Shown here one piece after another: positions 46,857 through 59,440 of a DNA stretch of 64,000 nucleotides (within the stretch, counting starts at the first letter, position 1; every line of letters starts with the position of its first letter). The DNA comes from Hansfordia pulvinata (Eukaryota; Ascomycota; Sordariomycetes; Xylariales): contig BJKQ01000011.1 of the NCBI GenBank assembly GCA_006538405.1, positions 1-64,000 on the forward strand, in the 5' to 3' direction. The position numbers and the translations under genes are program-made. The notes beneath the pieces were generated by a model. The model worked only from the letters and a program-made list of their open reading frames with translations, was not told where the DNA came from and searched no databases.

Positions 46857-49466
46857 ATGGCGTCCGATCGCCAGCAGAGCCTCTCCGAGGCAGACGCCTC
46901 GTCACGGCCGGCGCTGCGCAGACGCAAGCGCAACAGCGAGCGGACACGGGTCACGAGAGCCTGCGATCGCTGCAAGAGGTAGGCCAGACAAGCATTATAA
47001 GCCCGCAGAGACCGTCGCGGGGCTCGCTGACTATCAACTTTCAGGAGGAAGATCAAATGCAACGGAACTCAGCCTTGCGACTTCTGCTCGAGGGCCGGCG
47101 CCGAGTGCGCATTCGAGGCCGCGTATGGGCGAGGCCGGCTCCCGTCCATCCCGGCCTCTCGCGATGCGCCGGCTGCTCACGCGACGACGGCAAGACAGTA
47201 CCGAGACGCTACGACCCCCAGCAGTGACACCCCCGCGGCCACAGAGCAGCCACAAACGGCGCCAGCCGGCTCCATCAACCCCCCACCAACAACGAGCAGC
47301 GCCTTGGCCAGAACCCTCGGAGGCGAGCGTGAGCGGACGTCTCAGGCCGCGACCGCCGCGGCCGCCGTGCAGTCGGTGCGAGCATCGCCGGAGCCGTCGC
47401 AGACCGATCTCCAAGGCCACTATGTCGGGCCGGCGTCAGGCGTGTCCTTCTTGCTACGGGTGCAGAAGCGGCTTCATCGGGCCATCTCCTTCTCCCAGTC
47501 GTCCTCCTCCATCTTCACCTTCGGCGACGCCCCTCTGCCCGATTACGACCCCTCCTTCTGCGTCGTGCTGCCGCGCGCCGACGCGCAACGCCTGGTCGAG
47601 CGCTACTTTGACTTTGCCATGCCCACGTACCGCTTCCTGCATCGGCAGACGGTCCAGGGCTGGTTCGACGAGTTCTACGACACCCTCGGCGTCATGGCCG
47701 ACGCCGACAGCGCTCCGGCCAAGATCGCCCTGCTCTTCATGGTTTTCGCGCAGGCCCGTGTCTACATGCCCGACGCAGCTGGGCCGCCCGATCTGAGGTG
47801 AGATTTGCTTCCGTGAATCAATATAGCGAGATTGGGGGAAGCGGCGCTGATCAAGACACAACAACACGGCCGAAGCGCGAGATATTATCTCGCCGCGGAG
47901 CATCACCTCACAAAGGAGCGCGGCACGATACGGCTGGCCAGCGTGCAGGCGCGCCTGGCCCAGTGTTATTTCCTCCTGTCCCAGTCCCGAGTGAACCACT
48001 GCTGGAGCCTCTTCGGCACCATGGCGCACCTGGCCCTCGCCATCGGCCTCAACCGCAACAGGCGCCCGGACGCCGCGCTGAGCAGGGTGGAGTGCGAGTG
48101 CCGGAGCCGCACCTTCTGGTGCGCCTATACCCTCGACAGATATCTCAGTGCCGCGCTGGGCCGGCCACGGACTTTCCACGATGAGGACATCGACACGGAA
48201 CTGCCTTCGTGTGTAGAAGATCAGGACCTTCTGCTCGCCGAGCAGCCGCCCGCAGGGCCCGATATACCCAAGTCCCACTCGGTGATGCTGGCCCCGATAG
48301 CCCATGTGAAGTAAGGCCCATGTCCATCCTCCAGATCACAGAGAATAAGGGACAAAAGTTTGCTGAGACTGTGGAACCGAAAACAAAAACAGGCTATCCA
48401 GGATCGTCAGCACCATACTGCGCGACCTCTACTCGATCAAGCCTCTGTCTCTGGCCAAGCGCATCAGCCTGACGGAGAGCATCTCGGGGGAGCTGCGGGA
48501 GTGGAGGGGAGAGCTGGCGCGCTTCCTCTCCCTCGACGCCGACGCGTCGCTGCTCATGCCCATCTTCCAGCGCCAGCGCAACGTGCTCAACACGGCCTAC
48601 TGGCACGCCGTCATCCTGACGCACCGGCATTTCCTCCTCGGCAACTTTGCGCGCTTGGCCAAGCCGGGGGCGAGAAGCAGCAGCAGAAGCGAGCGCGAGG
48701 AGGCCCAGGTAGACGCGAGCGTGCGAGAGTGCCTCGTCGCGGCGAAGAGCACGGTCGAGACCATCGACCAGCTGACACGCAGCAACCTCATGTTCCGCGC
48801 GTACTGGGTTAGTTCGAATTCTACAATTGTCTCAGTCTCTGCCCACTTTCTTATGCTGACTCGAGACAAAACTGCCAGATCACGGCCTATTTCGCCTTCA
48901 CTGCAACCATTGTGCTCTACGTCCACGTCATTCAGAACTCGGGCTCTCCCGCCGAGGTCTACTCGACATACCTGTCCGCAGCGACACGCTGCCAGTCGCA
49001 GCTGTCCGCCATCGCCGAGGACGAGTCTCTGTCGCAGCGCTACTGTCTGGTGCTGGAGGAACTGCGGCTCGAGGCGCTGCGGCAGATCAGACGCGCGCAA
49101 GGGTCGCAGGGACAAGGCGCCCAGCGACAGTACCAGGGCAGCGACAGCATCCACGGGCACCACCACCCACAGCAACCGGCTTCGCAACCGCATGATCCCC
49201 GCGGCCGCCCGGGCCAGGCCGTGGGAGCTGGAGATCCCGCCATCTCCATGGACGACATCGACATCAACAGCCCGAGCATGACTACAACCCACTACAGCGA
49301 CCAGGTGATGGGGAGCAGCGATGGGGCGCCGCCGCTCGACTTCAATGGAATGCCGGACTCGGTGCTCACCGACTACACGGGGTGGGGTCAGTTCGCCTCG
49401 ATGGTGTCGTCGGGGCTTGGAAACCTGGACTCGTTCTTGTATCAGGACGAGGTGCACTTCGAATAG
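46857..49466 (+). CDS. Zn2Cys6 (fungal-specific) transcription factor
   Basis: Five exons: 46857-46978, 47045-47797, 47876-48310, 48393-48807, 48879-49466, giving 770 residues. The binuclear cluster spans the first intron: Cys36, 39, 46, 52, 55, 62 (C-X2-C-X6-C-X5-C-X2-C-X6-C) with the basic run RTRVTRACDRCKRRKIKC. A Ser/Ala/Pro linker follows, then the fungal_trans regulatory domain (PF04082), with VERYFDFAMPTYRFLHRQT, YYLAAEHHLTKERGTIRLASV, NHCWSLFGTMAHLALAIGLNR and SRTFWCAYTLDRYLSAALGRP. The C-terminus is Gln/His-rich. The start of exon 3 is uncertain: 47882 fits equally well. The target genes are unknown; no metabolic gene cluster surrounds it. Confidence 0.9.
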
Positions 49467-50438
49467 CCTTCTTTCGTTGCTCGTGCACTTTGGGCGTAGG
49501 GAGGAGTGTGATTGGTAGGGGTAAGTCAGTATGAGCAGATCAGACCTCGAAGAATGAAAAGAGAATCCTTCACATGGCGAAGGGGAGCTTTTCCGTGGAT
49601 CGAACGGACCGAACATGCATGGCAGTGGAAAGCGAAACAGAGCCGTGACAGGCTTCTTGGATCCAGACCCTGGCCAAGACCATGGACTGTAATGCTGAGC
49701 TGGAACGAAAACTCTGGAATCGTAACATGAGCCGTTCCGTCAGGTGAAGTGAGCAAGGTACGAGAGGTGACCATCAAGCCGCAATGGCTCTTCCCTCACC
49801 ATGGTCCTGCTGGTACTACCAGGCCACAAAGCGCCATTCATCTGGGCGGGATCCCGCGTTGGCGGACGTCCTCTGTCTCTACACCAACGGGCGCTCTGAC
49901 ACCGACGACGAGAGGCCGAGATTTTTAGAACCCAGTTGAGAGACCTGCTATCCCGCGAAGGTGACGAGGATCGGCCATGGCCGTTCGGGATGTCGACGCC
50001 CACCGGAGCAAAGTGTGCGAGTCTACGGACACATCGCACGACCTGCCACGCGGCCTGGTAACAGATTTCTGGAGCAGGATAAATAAAGATATAACAACCC
50101 CCCTTCAAAAAAAAAATGAGACCGAGCCGATTCACCGGAGGGGCAGCCCTGGCGCTTCGGAGGCGATTGAGATTGAGCACAGGGAGATGAAGAGGAATTG
50201 ACCCCGAGTCGCGACCGCGCGGCGCTCGTGATATCAAAGGTATGAGCATGTACGGTACCTGAGGCATGGGTTTCTATACTCGCCGAAGAGAGAGAGAGAG
50301 AGAGAGAGGGAGAGGGGGCGGCCTAAGTTGAGCAGGTCTGCGCGCGGGCTCTCCGTTCTTTTGGAGGCCATGCTCCGCGCTCGCTTTCGGAGCCAAAAGA
50401 TTTCCGCGCATGCCGTCTCCATCTCTATCCCTCTCTCC

Positions 50439-50470
<32 letters not shown>

Positions 50471-53377
50471 TTCGGTGAAATGTCCTATGCTCGTCTATCG
50501 ATAGGGGAAGGCGCATTCTCTTCCACCCACCACACCATTGTGGGCTTTGGTAAATTGGTAGGTGACTGGGTATGGCTTTTGCTAAACAAATGCGCGGGAC
50601 ATTTCTACCTTGATTGTTAACACTTGACGTCGAGATGTATGACAGAGGCAGACAGCGAGAAGGAGGCTAAGGTGGGACGGAGGCAAGGTCAGGTTTGTAG
50701 TAGGGCCGGGTTTGCTTTTCAGGCGTCGGTCGCCGGCGGCCGCGGGATCCCGGAGAGAAATGGCACAATGCTCTCCTTCGTCTGCCTCTGTGTCGTAGGC
50801 AAGTGTCGAGCGAGATGCTGCGGTCGAGCAGCGTTTGGCCACCAGGACAGCAGCGCCCGTGCGACGCAGGCCAGGGCCCGGGGGCGGAAAGGGACAATAA
50901 GGATAGTAGGATTCGACGGCGGGGGTGGCTAGGCCCCGCTTCCTCTGTTCCCCATGGTCTCGCACCGCCGGGCGGCCTGGCTGGATTTGTCCTTTGCGAA
51001 GCGAGCGATCGTCGGGATCAGGTCGGGTGGCGATCGACGGCTTTGGCAGTTGCAGGCAGCGAAAGTATCTTTTCGTTTCTCCGTGGACGCCTTCCTGTCG
51101 GACGCTTGTCAATCGTTGCTTGGTTGTCTGTGGTGAGAAGGATGCATTAGTAACCATTAGCCGTACAACATAGCCAGAATGCCAGGCTGTTCAGCCTCCC
51201 ATGGACGTGGCTATTAGAGAGCCGCCTCTCTTTCGCCCAGGTATACCCGTTCCGCAGTCAAGACTGGCCACCCTGTACTCGCACGCGATCCGTCGCGCCC
51301 CCGGCTGGAGAAGGGAGACCTGGAATCACCGTGCACAACACCCCCAACCAATGCCGACGCCATTGGACACCCACTTGCATCCACTGCGGCTTAAGTAAGC
51401 GGAGGGGGCGCCTCGGTTCGGTTGATGAACCACAGGCGCGCCTCTTCCCCACAGCGGATGCCCCCAGGAGAGGTTTCGTGCTCATGGACGCTCTGCTTCC
51501 AGCTGGCCGCGGGCGCCTGGTCGCCCGGTGTAGGAAACGCGGTTCGACTGTCTGTGGTGGACCGCGCCGGCCAGCAAAGAGCATCGCAGTGATTCTGGAT
51601 GGCCCCGCAATGCTCATCTTGGGACGAAGACGGGCGCTGCGAGTACGATACAGGAGTAACCGTGGGCGAATAGCGCTCCGTAAGGGGGCTGCGTGGCTCG
51701 GGGCCCCGGACCTGTCCTGTGTCTCTACTCGAGGAGCTGGTGAGTGGCGATGGAATAGGCCTTGGGAGGTGACATGGAAGGCCACATGTAGAAGGAGGAG
51801 AGTTGCTACGAACGGAGAGAGACGATGCGAGAGGCTTTGGATGCTCCTCTGCAGAGGCGACTGGAGGAAGACTTGCATCCCACGACATACGTGTTGGTGC
51901 CTGGTACCAAGAGGTACGAGTGTGTTCACCTACGAGAACGGGTGCAAGTAGGTATCTGTATGCATGAGGACCTCAGGTCCGGGTGCATGTAGGTGTCAAT
52001 GGCAGCACGGATCCCTACTCGTAAGGTACCTAGGACTCGTACGAGCACCTCCAGCTGTTCCAAGTATAGCAGCTGTCAGGTGGGCACATCCAGTGAGAAC
52101 GTGCCTAAAGTACTGCATTAGGTACTCGTACACTTCGGCCTCATCACCTGGAAAAAGCCCGCTACCTTATGTAGGTTACATTGGATGTACTCGTACATGG
52201 GTAGGTACAGGTCAACGGGCATCCAATGGGGGGCGAGCCCTCGTCATATGAGTCCAGTCTGGCCAGCTGCTTTGAATCCTGACTGTGAATCCGATCGGTC
52301 ATGGTTCATTTCATCATGCCGCACAACGCAACTGAGCAGCACGCCATTCGCCTCTCTACCACCTCCATCCGTCTAAAATGGACCGCCAGAAAATCATGCA
52401 CAGCAACAGCGCTGCGGGACGAACTCAGATACCGACCGATATGCGAGGTGGCTTGCTATGCGACGCAGATACTTGGGAATGTGCTCGATGAGGAGCGTGG
52501 CCCTGCTACCCATCGTCACTCGACGCTCGAAAGACGCAACTCGGGTCGCATCATGTTCCAAAGGCCTTCTCTGCAGGCCCTAGAAGCCCCACTGCCGCGG
52601 TCGGCCTCATACAAGCACGCAAGGATGGCCTCGGACGGCCGTTTGACGAGGATGGGATCGCTGACACCAGTGGCGGCAACGCCCGAAATAAACCTGCCCA
52701 GATCCACACCGCGGGTGTATGGGTTAAGCGGCCCACAATCCTCAGCCTAGAGCCTGTCGTTCCAGGATGAATCGCCACCGCAACCCAACCCAAACAGAGG
52801 GCGGAATGAGAGAGAGAGAGAGTGCGGGCGTGTAACCCTTGGACTTGGGCTCTCGCCTGCCTGCCACAGCACGCTTCAAAATTGTCGTCACAATGAGGAG
52901 AAGATGAGACCTGATGGGACCATCGTGCAATGGGAAGAGCAAGCAACTGCGGCGTCGACACAAGGCAACATTGTTCAGTATCGAGAAGACCGGCGTCATC
53001 TCTCTGTTAGCCAGTTGATTGGAATCAGCCCCCAGCCTGTGCAAGCACTCCAAAACCAGATGTTGCCACCGCCCAAGGATCGCGGATGAGAGGGCTGACC
53101 AGACCACCAGAATACACACACAGACTGGTTCGCCCCAGTGGACCCTGCGCCCTTCCTAGCAGTTTACCCTCCGGCAGGGCAGAGCACGGCGCCCCTTCGC
53201 TTCCCCTCTGACGTGTGCCCTCTTTGAAAAGGGCCCTCGCCCCCGGCTCTGAGACGCCCGCCGCCTCGTTCTCTCTCTCTTCTGTTTCGTTGGTTCAGTC
53301 TTGTTCTAACTGACGGATGCGCCGCCAAGAGACGAGTCACGAACCGACGACGACGCTGCGCTGACGACGACAACATC
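49467..53377. other. 3.9-kb intergenic region with GA/CT repeats
   Basis: No supported gene; several frames near 50,600-51,950 overlap one another without domain content. (GA)n at about 50286-50308 and (CT)n at about 50422-50472 flank a short segment and are complementary, so they could pair. Three copies of TACTCGTA within 52016-52195. The last 150 bases lead into the acyltransferase gene. Confidence 0.5.
50286..50472. repeat. Complementary GA and CT microsatellites
   Basis: A GA run of about ten units (50286-50308) is followed ~115 bases later by an interrupted CT run of about fifty bases (50422-50472), forming an imperfect inverted repeat of purine/pyrimidine tracts. Confidence 0.8.
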
Positions 53378-55039
53378 ATGGCCTCTTCATCCTCGGTGCC
53401 GGTCTGGATGACCAGCATGTTTGCCCGCCGCGACGACCACGACTACCAGGAGCTGCCTCTGTCCAACTCGGACGTCGACAGCACCCGCCAGAGCCCTCGG
53501 CATTCACAGGATGACTTCTCTGAGAAGTACGTCCCCGAGACGAGATCGCGGTTCGCGTGGCTGTGGAACTTGGCGCCCTTCTTTATCACGGCGCCCCTCG
53601 GCAAGACGGACCGCGAGCTACCCAAGGCCAACTCGACCGTCTACCTCAACGGCATCCGCGCCCTCGCCTGTTGGATCGTCCTCAACGACCACTCCATCCA
53701 GGAGTCGTACCGCTTCCAGCTGCTGCCAGCTTTTGGCAACACCAAGCCCGACTTTATGACGACATATGCTTTCCCCTCGCTGCCTTTTGTGAGGGTTCTG
53801 TACTCCGGCAAAGGAAGTACGTCATCTCCATCACCTTGTCCTCGGGCTCTCTACATAGTAGAGTCTCTTTTGCTGACCTGAACCCCGACAGTGGTAAACA
53901 TCTTTTTCGTGCTCTCCGGCTTCGTCCTGTCCTACTCCACAATGAGACGCATCCACTCCAACAGCCCCGACAAGGAGAAGACGAGCGACGAGATCCTGAC
54001 CAGTATCTCCTCGTCGGCGCTGCGCCGGGGCATCCGCCTGTGGGGCCCCATGTTTGTCCTGTCCATCTTCACGGCCTTTATGATCTGGTTCTTCCCGTAC
54101 CGCACCGACCCGACTCTGCCGCCCTCGTTCGCGACGCACCTCATGGACTTTTGGCACGAGATTTGCCGCGTTACGAACCCCTTTGACTGGATCGCCAGGC
54201 ACCAGACCCCGCACTGGTTTGAGCAATGCTGGACTTTGGGAGCGGAATACCGGCTGTCCATGGTCTTGTTCTTGGTTATTCTGGTGACCAGTAAGCTGAC
54301 GACCGGGGCACGCAAGTCTGTCGCGTTGATCATCTCGGCCTGGTCCGTCTACAACGGCCGCCGGTGGGATGTCTTCTGCATCATGGGCGGCATGGTCTTG
54401 GCCGAGTTCCGCTTCGCCCCGCTGTCCGACGACGTCGCCCGCCTTCTTCGGCGCAAATCCATCACGGTGCCCGAGCGCCTGCAGACGGTTCTTTTCGTCA
54501 TCATGTTCATCGCGGGCATCTTCTTTGTCAGCTTCCCTGAGCACGCCCCCGAAGAAAACTACCCTTACAAAATCTTCGCGCCCATAACGCCCGACTCGTG
54601 GCTGCACCCGGGCCCGGATCACGAGGAGCTGGGCGGCGCCTGGCTGTGGTACTACGCCAGCTTCGGCGCCATCATGTTCATTTACTCCCTCGAGAACCTG
54701 CCTAGCCTGCAGCGTATCCTGTCCACCAAGGTCTTCATCTACTTTGGCGAGATTAGCTTTTCCTTCTACCTGATGGCCGAGTTTACCCGCCGCCGCATCG
54801 GTGAGCCCCTCGCCTTTAGCCTGATGGACGACTACGGCTGGCCCAAATTCTCCGCCTGGTGCGCCGAATACCTCGCTGCCCAGTGCATGGCCATTCTGAT
54901 CGGGGACTACTTCTGGCGCATTGTCGACGTCAACTGCGTCAAGCTCGGCCAGCTGCTTGTTGGCGACTACCTTGGCATCGGCAGCAAGTCCAAGCCCCAG
55001 CCTCCTCGCCTGCCCGAGACGGCACAGCACGTGCTGTAG
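53378..55039 (+). CDS. Acyltransferase-3 family integral membrane protein
   Basis: Membrane O-acyltransferase family PF01757. Two exons, 53378-53816 and 53892-55039; the 75-nt intron (GTACGT...CTGAC...GACAG) sits just before the conserved VNIFFVLSGFVLSY. The product is 528 residues. The N-terminal ~60 residues are polar and cytosolic. The family start YLNGIRALACWIVLNDH, with the expected His, follows, then FFVLSGF, and about eight to ten hydrophobic segments spread over the rest, including SVALIISAWSVYN and IFYFGEISFSFYLM-like stretches. Such fungal proteins are thought to move acyl groups to membrane or secreted substrates; the substrate here is unknown. The antisense frame 53831-55063 is a shadow. 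Confidence 0.9.
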
Positions 55040-56023
55040 ACGAGGGTTGGTATTGGCCGCCACCCCTATTACATCCCTTTCTGTTCTCTCTCTTCACCAT
55101 TGAAAATTCTTAGCATCATATCAGCGATCCACTTCAAACACACGCACTCATCCGCGCAAACAAACACAACAAACACACAGCACCTACACATAAACGCCCA
55201 CATACGCGCTCATACGTGATCAGCGCCGGCGTCTCTTCACGCCGAATAGCAGCGCTGTCGCACAATACACCGCCCCGGCTATTTCATATCATAAAAGCGC
55301 CAAGGAGTTGGGGCGGTTCCCACTTACATTTAGAACCTTGCCGCGTGGTTGTATTATTATATAGAACGGGAAGGGCCCAATCTCATGACAAGGAGGCGTT
55401 ATACGGCGTATTGAAAGGGGGCCGAGCCGGACAGGTGGCTCGCCCGGCTCGACTTTTTCCACGGGTTATCGTCGGGAGCTCCTCGACGGGGGCGTATTTG
55501 GACTTATAGGTACCGTAATGGTATTACCCCGACAACATACCACGGGGGTATGTCTCGTCTATGATAGCAATGGGAAACACAGGCTTGATAGCCGCTTTTC
55601 TTCAAAAGGTCCTAAACGAGTTAACACTCATGAGCGCAGCCGCCGTCGTGATGTTATACAGGAGGAAGGGTCTGTCCTCGCGGCGGGCATCTCGGCGTGG
55701 AGACACGTACGTACGGCACCTGCCCGAGCAGGGCGAGTCTACAGCCTTCAGCTGGGGGTATATGGGAGTCGCGCGGTGACGAACACACCAGACCGTAAAT
55801 ACAAACCCGCAACGAGACGCGAGAGAAGCCAGCTCACTCAACCGATTCTTCCCGGGCTCTCTTTCCCGCCGGGGAAGTCAGCACTCCTGAAAGGGCACTC
55901 CTGAAAGGCATGAGACACCCACCGTGGCGATGCGGAGGGCTCATACCGCTTGCGAATACTGCGCGTCCCGCAACGGCGGTTTATGGCGGGGGGAGAATAT
56001 GCTCGGGGGCCGACCAGTAGAAT

Positions 56024-56044
56024 ACACACACACACACACACACA

Positions 56045-56118
<74 letters not shown>
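56024..56118 (+). repeat. Compound (CA)n(CT)n microsatellite
   Basis: About twelve CA units run straight into about thirty-five CT units interrupted by TTTCTG. It creates spurious Ser/Leu or Arg/Glu repeat frames on both strands. Confidence 0.95.
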
Positions 56119-56795
56119 TACTCTCTCCCAATCTACATCGACACCGAGACAGCGCCGACTGTGTGTACCTCTGCGTCTACTCGGGCCAGGACCCCTGGAG
56201 AGACGGCGCCGCGCTGGTCGGGCGTCACGCTCGCCTCCGAGAAGGGGGCTTATGGCGAAGCCCGCTCGAGACCGAGTCGGCGCATCGGTTTGGCGGGTGT
56301 TGGATGGCGTGCAGAAGTGAAAGAGACGGCGTTGTCTCACGCATTGCAACCGAGGCAAGCTGAGGCCTGAGTTATTCGGCCCCACTAACTAGGCCGCTTG
56401 CCCGCCGCCCCCGGAGTTTTCAAGCCGGCAGATATTCTGCCCGTCGTGTAAACGACGTTGTTAATAACGGTTAGCCTCCCGGCCTTTGACCATGGGGGGA
56501 GAAAAACGAGGCGGGAGAAGGCTAATAAAACTCCAAGAGCCGAGCCATAGCCGTCCGAGGGCATGCATGCGTGGGGCAGGGCTTACCGGGCCGCTGGGAA
56601 CCACCCAAGCGCCGCCATCTCGAGCAGAGTTCAATATACGGGCTGGTCTAGGACCGCTCTCCCGACGCCGATCCCTTCTCTCCCCGCGGACGACGTAGCT
56701 GGTTCCCGAGAGCGACGGCCTCCCCTATCGGCGGGCTTGCAAGCATCCGCGCGTCCGCCAGGCGTGCAGGTCTCGTGACCCGAGTCCGAGAGAGC

Positions 56796-56816
56796 GGGGG
56801 GGGGGGGGGGGGGGGG
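56796..56816 (+). repeat. Poly-G tract (21 G)
   Basis: Uninterrupted G run inside a G-rich stretch; the fourth poly-G/C tract of about 20 bases in the window. Confidence 0.9.
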
Positions 56817-57782
56817 ACTTTGATATTCCGATCACTGCCTCTTTCTCTGAGCCTACTAAATAGAGAGAGAGAGAGCCCGAAAACCCAAAAACTTGCAAAT
56901 GGCAGCCTTGCAACAGCCCGGCTGGGTGCTTCCTCCCCTCTATGCCGCCAAGGTAGGTCTCGGTGTATGCAATCGGGGGATCGCGGGCGGGCGCGCAGAC
57001 CGGCTGTCGCCTGATCTCTCTGGGCAGCGTTATGCGCCAAGCTTACCACTGATATATTCGCCCGACCTTTTGCGAATTGCAGCCTCGTCGTCGAGCGGGA
57101 GCATGACCACAGCCGGGGGGGGAGGGAGTCATGTCCCCCAAAAGTGTGCCCACACTTTCATCCACGCGCACACTCGAGTCGGGGTGGGGGGGCGACGGGA
57201 AACAGACAGTCGAGCGCACCGGTGCGAGTTGCTCCGTCTACCATTTAAGGAGAGAGAGGGTGGTGGGGGGGGGGACATTATTTCGCCTCCCCGCACCAGA
57301 TCGAACTCTGTGGTCGGGTCTGCGGGGACGTGGGGTTCCTATTTCTGGCGAGATGGGCATCGCGAGATTAGGATGCCAGACATCAGGCGACAGTCATGGG
57401 ATTTTGCTGAGAATGGCAGACTGGTTTGGACGGGGGGGTGGTCCAACGTGGCATTCCAGTCGAGAATAGAACAATCATGTTATTTTCGAGTCGTAGACGG
57501 GAAGAGGCGCGCGGCGGACGTCTGGGGAGCGTCGCATTGTACCACAGAAAATCACGTACTGCACGCACATAGCTAGGCCAGCTGCCTACCAGATCAACTT
57601 CCTGCCCTGCTGGAAGATTGGCAGCAAGGTGAAGCATCTCGGAAAGGCGGGTGGTCCATTCGCTGCATACCGTAAAGCACAGAGACGAGGTTGCGATTTG
57701 GAAACGTGGAGAAGCTGTTGGAGCAGCGCTCCAGGCAGTATGTAATAGAATAGACTGGCATATTTCCAACGAGCCAAGAAAC

Positions 57783-57908
57783 AGCATCTTGGCGCAGCGG
57801 AAGCGCGGTATGTCTCAATCTGACTACGAGTCCCTCAAATCATATCACTAACATGCAATAGCCGGGCTCATAACCCGGAGGTCCTTGGATCGAAACCAAG
57901 AGATGCTA
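57783..57908 (+). tRNA. trnM-CAU (initiator): Initiator tRNA-Met (CAT) split by a 54-nt intron between positions 26 and 27
   Basis: The tRNA body reads: acceptor AGCATCT (57783-57789) pairing with AGATGCT (57901-57907), TG, D-arm GCGC/AGCGGAA/GCGC, G26, insert 57808-57861, anticodon arm CCGGG/CTCATAA/CCCGG (CAT at 57869-57871), AGGTC, T-arm CTTGG/ATCGAAA/CCAAG, discriminator A. Without the insert it is 72 nt with every stem perfectly paired. Initiator marks are present: A1-T72, three G-C pairs at the foot of the anticodon stem, A54 and A60 in the T-loop. The insert begins GTATGT and ends ACTAACATGCAATAG, the consensus of a fungal spliceosomal intron. Its site, 26/27, is not the canonical 37/38 of nuclear tRNA introns; nothing interrupts 37/38. 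The A-box (57790-57800), B-box (T-arm) and a T6 terminator at 57919 are intact, so the gene shows no sign of decay. Confidence 0.9.
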
Positions 57909-59440
57909 GAAAGCTCAATTTTTTGCCTTTCCTCCACCCCCGCGGACAGGAGTTCCCCTTTTTACCTGTCTCTGCCATGATGCCAATTCACCTCAAGTGA
58001 TTCATTCATTCCGTCCCTCGCAGCTGCCCCTCGTGCAAGGACCCCTCCGCAGCCCCTCGCGACCCCTCGTATCGCCAGATTGGCGATTGCATTTCGATTC
58101 TCTCCTGCTCCCAAGCGCCCGCGAGCGAGTGCGGATCCGTTCCGGCTTCACTGAGCTGGCAAATCCCTGCGCCGCTCGTCCCAACTCTAAATCGCACGGA
58201 GCCGGGTCGCCGACGAATCATGAATGCCCCGAAGGCCGTTGGGTTACCGCGGCCCGACCGGCGCGTCCTTCGTGGCCTGTCAGTCATGCTCAAGCAGCCT
58301 GCTTGCGAGCAAGGTACCATGACTGAGGTTATCAAACTTGCAGGCACAGTTGGATGTGCTCGACCCTGCGCGCCGCAGTAAAGCGTCCCTTTTTCCACGC
58401 ACAAGGCCATCGTCCGCGACGTGTTGGCTTTCATAATTCGCCACTGCGGCCCCTGCTCCCGAGATTAGAGGTGGGCATTCTGTCGTGTGTATGTGCGGAT
58501 AAGTTAGCAAGGGCGACCCTCTCTGCCTGTCACGGGGCGCCTTTTCCTGGTGTAGCTCACTGACTGGGCGCCCCCGCGACGTTATCTCGCCACGCGCAAA
58601 CCACCCCCTTGGCACCCGGGACAGCGCAGAATTTCGGTACCTGAGCGGGTAGAGAGGGGGACAGAGATCGTCTCACACGTGGGCTGGTCTGGCCGTGCTA
58701 TTTCGTGATTACTGATATCCTCCTTTGGAGGGGAAAACAACCCTGCGAATTGGCAAGCACTGACTGTCGCAGAGCCTCGCCTCGCGGACCAGATGCGGCG
58801 ACATGACCAAAGAAGCTGGACAGCGGCGAAGGTCAAGATGCCCGGATAGAAGTCTCGCGGGCAAGGCGCCGCGGCAGCAGCGACTTTCTCGACAGTTCTC
58901 GCGAGGCCGTGTGGGCGCAGCAATCTGCCTGCGCCACATCGTGTCTCTTATCCTAGCAAACATGCCCCATCTGTAAGTCCAGCTCAGCTCGACCTCTCCC
59001 GAATGTGGGGAGGAGGGGTGGCAGCAGAACGAGATACCATCACAATGCGGCTCCACCCGGTAAAAGCCGAAAGCTGGAGCCAACGCGTGCTCCCCACCGT
59101 CTGCGTACATCCACCACTAACGGGCATCCGGTATAGAGTTCTGCGCGGCCTGGTTTCAGGTGGGCAGCCTGACTCAACCTCGCGAGATCCACCAGAGCCG
59201 TGTCAGTCGGTAAGCTACATTCCTGTGCTGTTCGCCCGACCGCGCGCAAAGTCTTCAGGCTTGCTTGGGCATCAGGACATGTGACGCGCGAGCTCCTGGG
59301 GCCGCGCTACAAGCAGCTTCGTAACGGCAACATGTCATGCTATGTAGAAGGGTACCTGGAATGATGTCGCTTGATTCTCGGTTTCGATCACGCTGATGCA
59401 GTGCGCATGTTGACCAGTCATGGGTATCCGTAATATTCAA
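57909..59440. other. Intergenic between tRNA-Met and the C2H2 gene
   Basis: After the terminator no gene is supported. The 3' flank of the zinc-finger gene is at the right. Frames here are short and overlapping. Confidence 0.5.
57919..57924 (+). terminator. Pol III terminator of the tRNA gene
   Basis: Run of six T beginning eleven bases after the discriminator base. Confidence 0.85.

Larger units (their letters stand above)
55040..57782. other. 2.7-kb intergenic region with long microsatellites
   Basis: No supported gene. Contains the (CA)n(CT)n tract at 56024-56118, poly-G at 56796-56816 and several G-rich patches (57,110-57,290). The acyltransferase 3' UTR is at the left; the tRNA gene follows at 57783. 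Confidence 0.5.

Noticed and set aside
53831..55063. 410-codon antisense frame across the acyltransferase gene
   Set aside because: Shadow; the plus strand has the conserved family motifs and a proper intron.
56893..57576. 227-codon plus-strand frame
   Set aside because: Passes through several poly-G patches and lacks any conserved block.
59370..59410. Initiator-like T-arm (GATCGAAACC on the minus strand)
   Set aside because: No acceptor, D or anticodon arm around it; a chance match.
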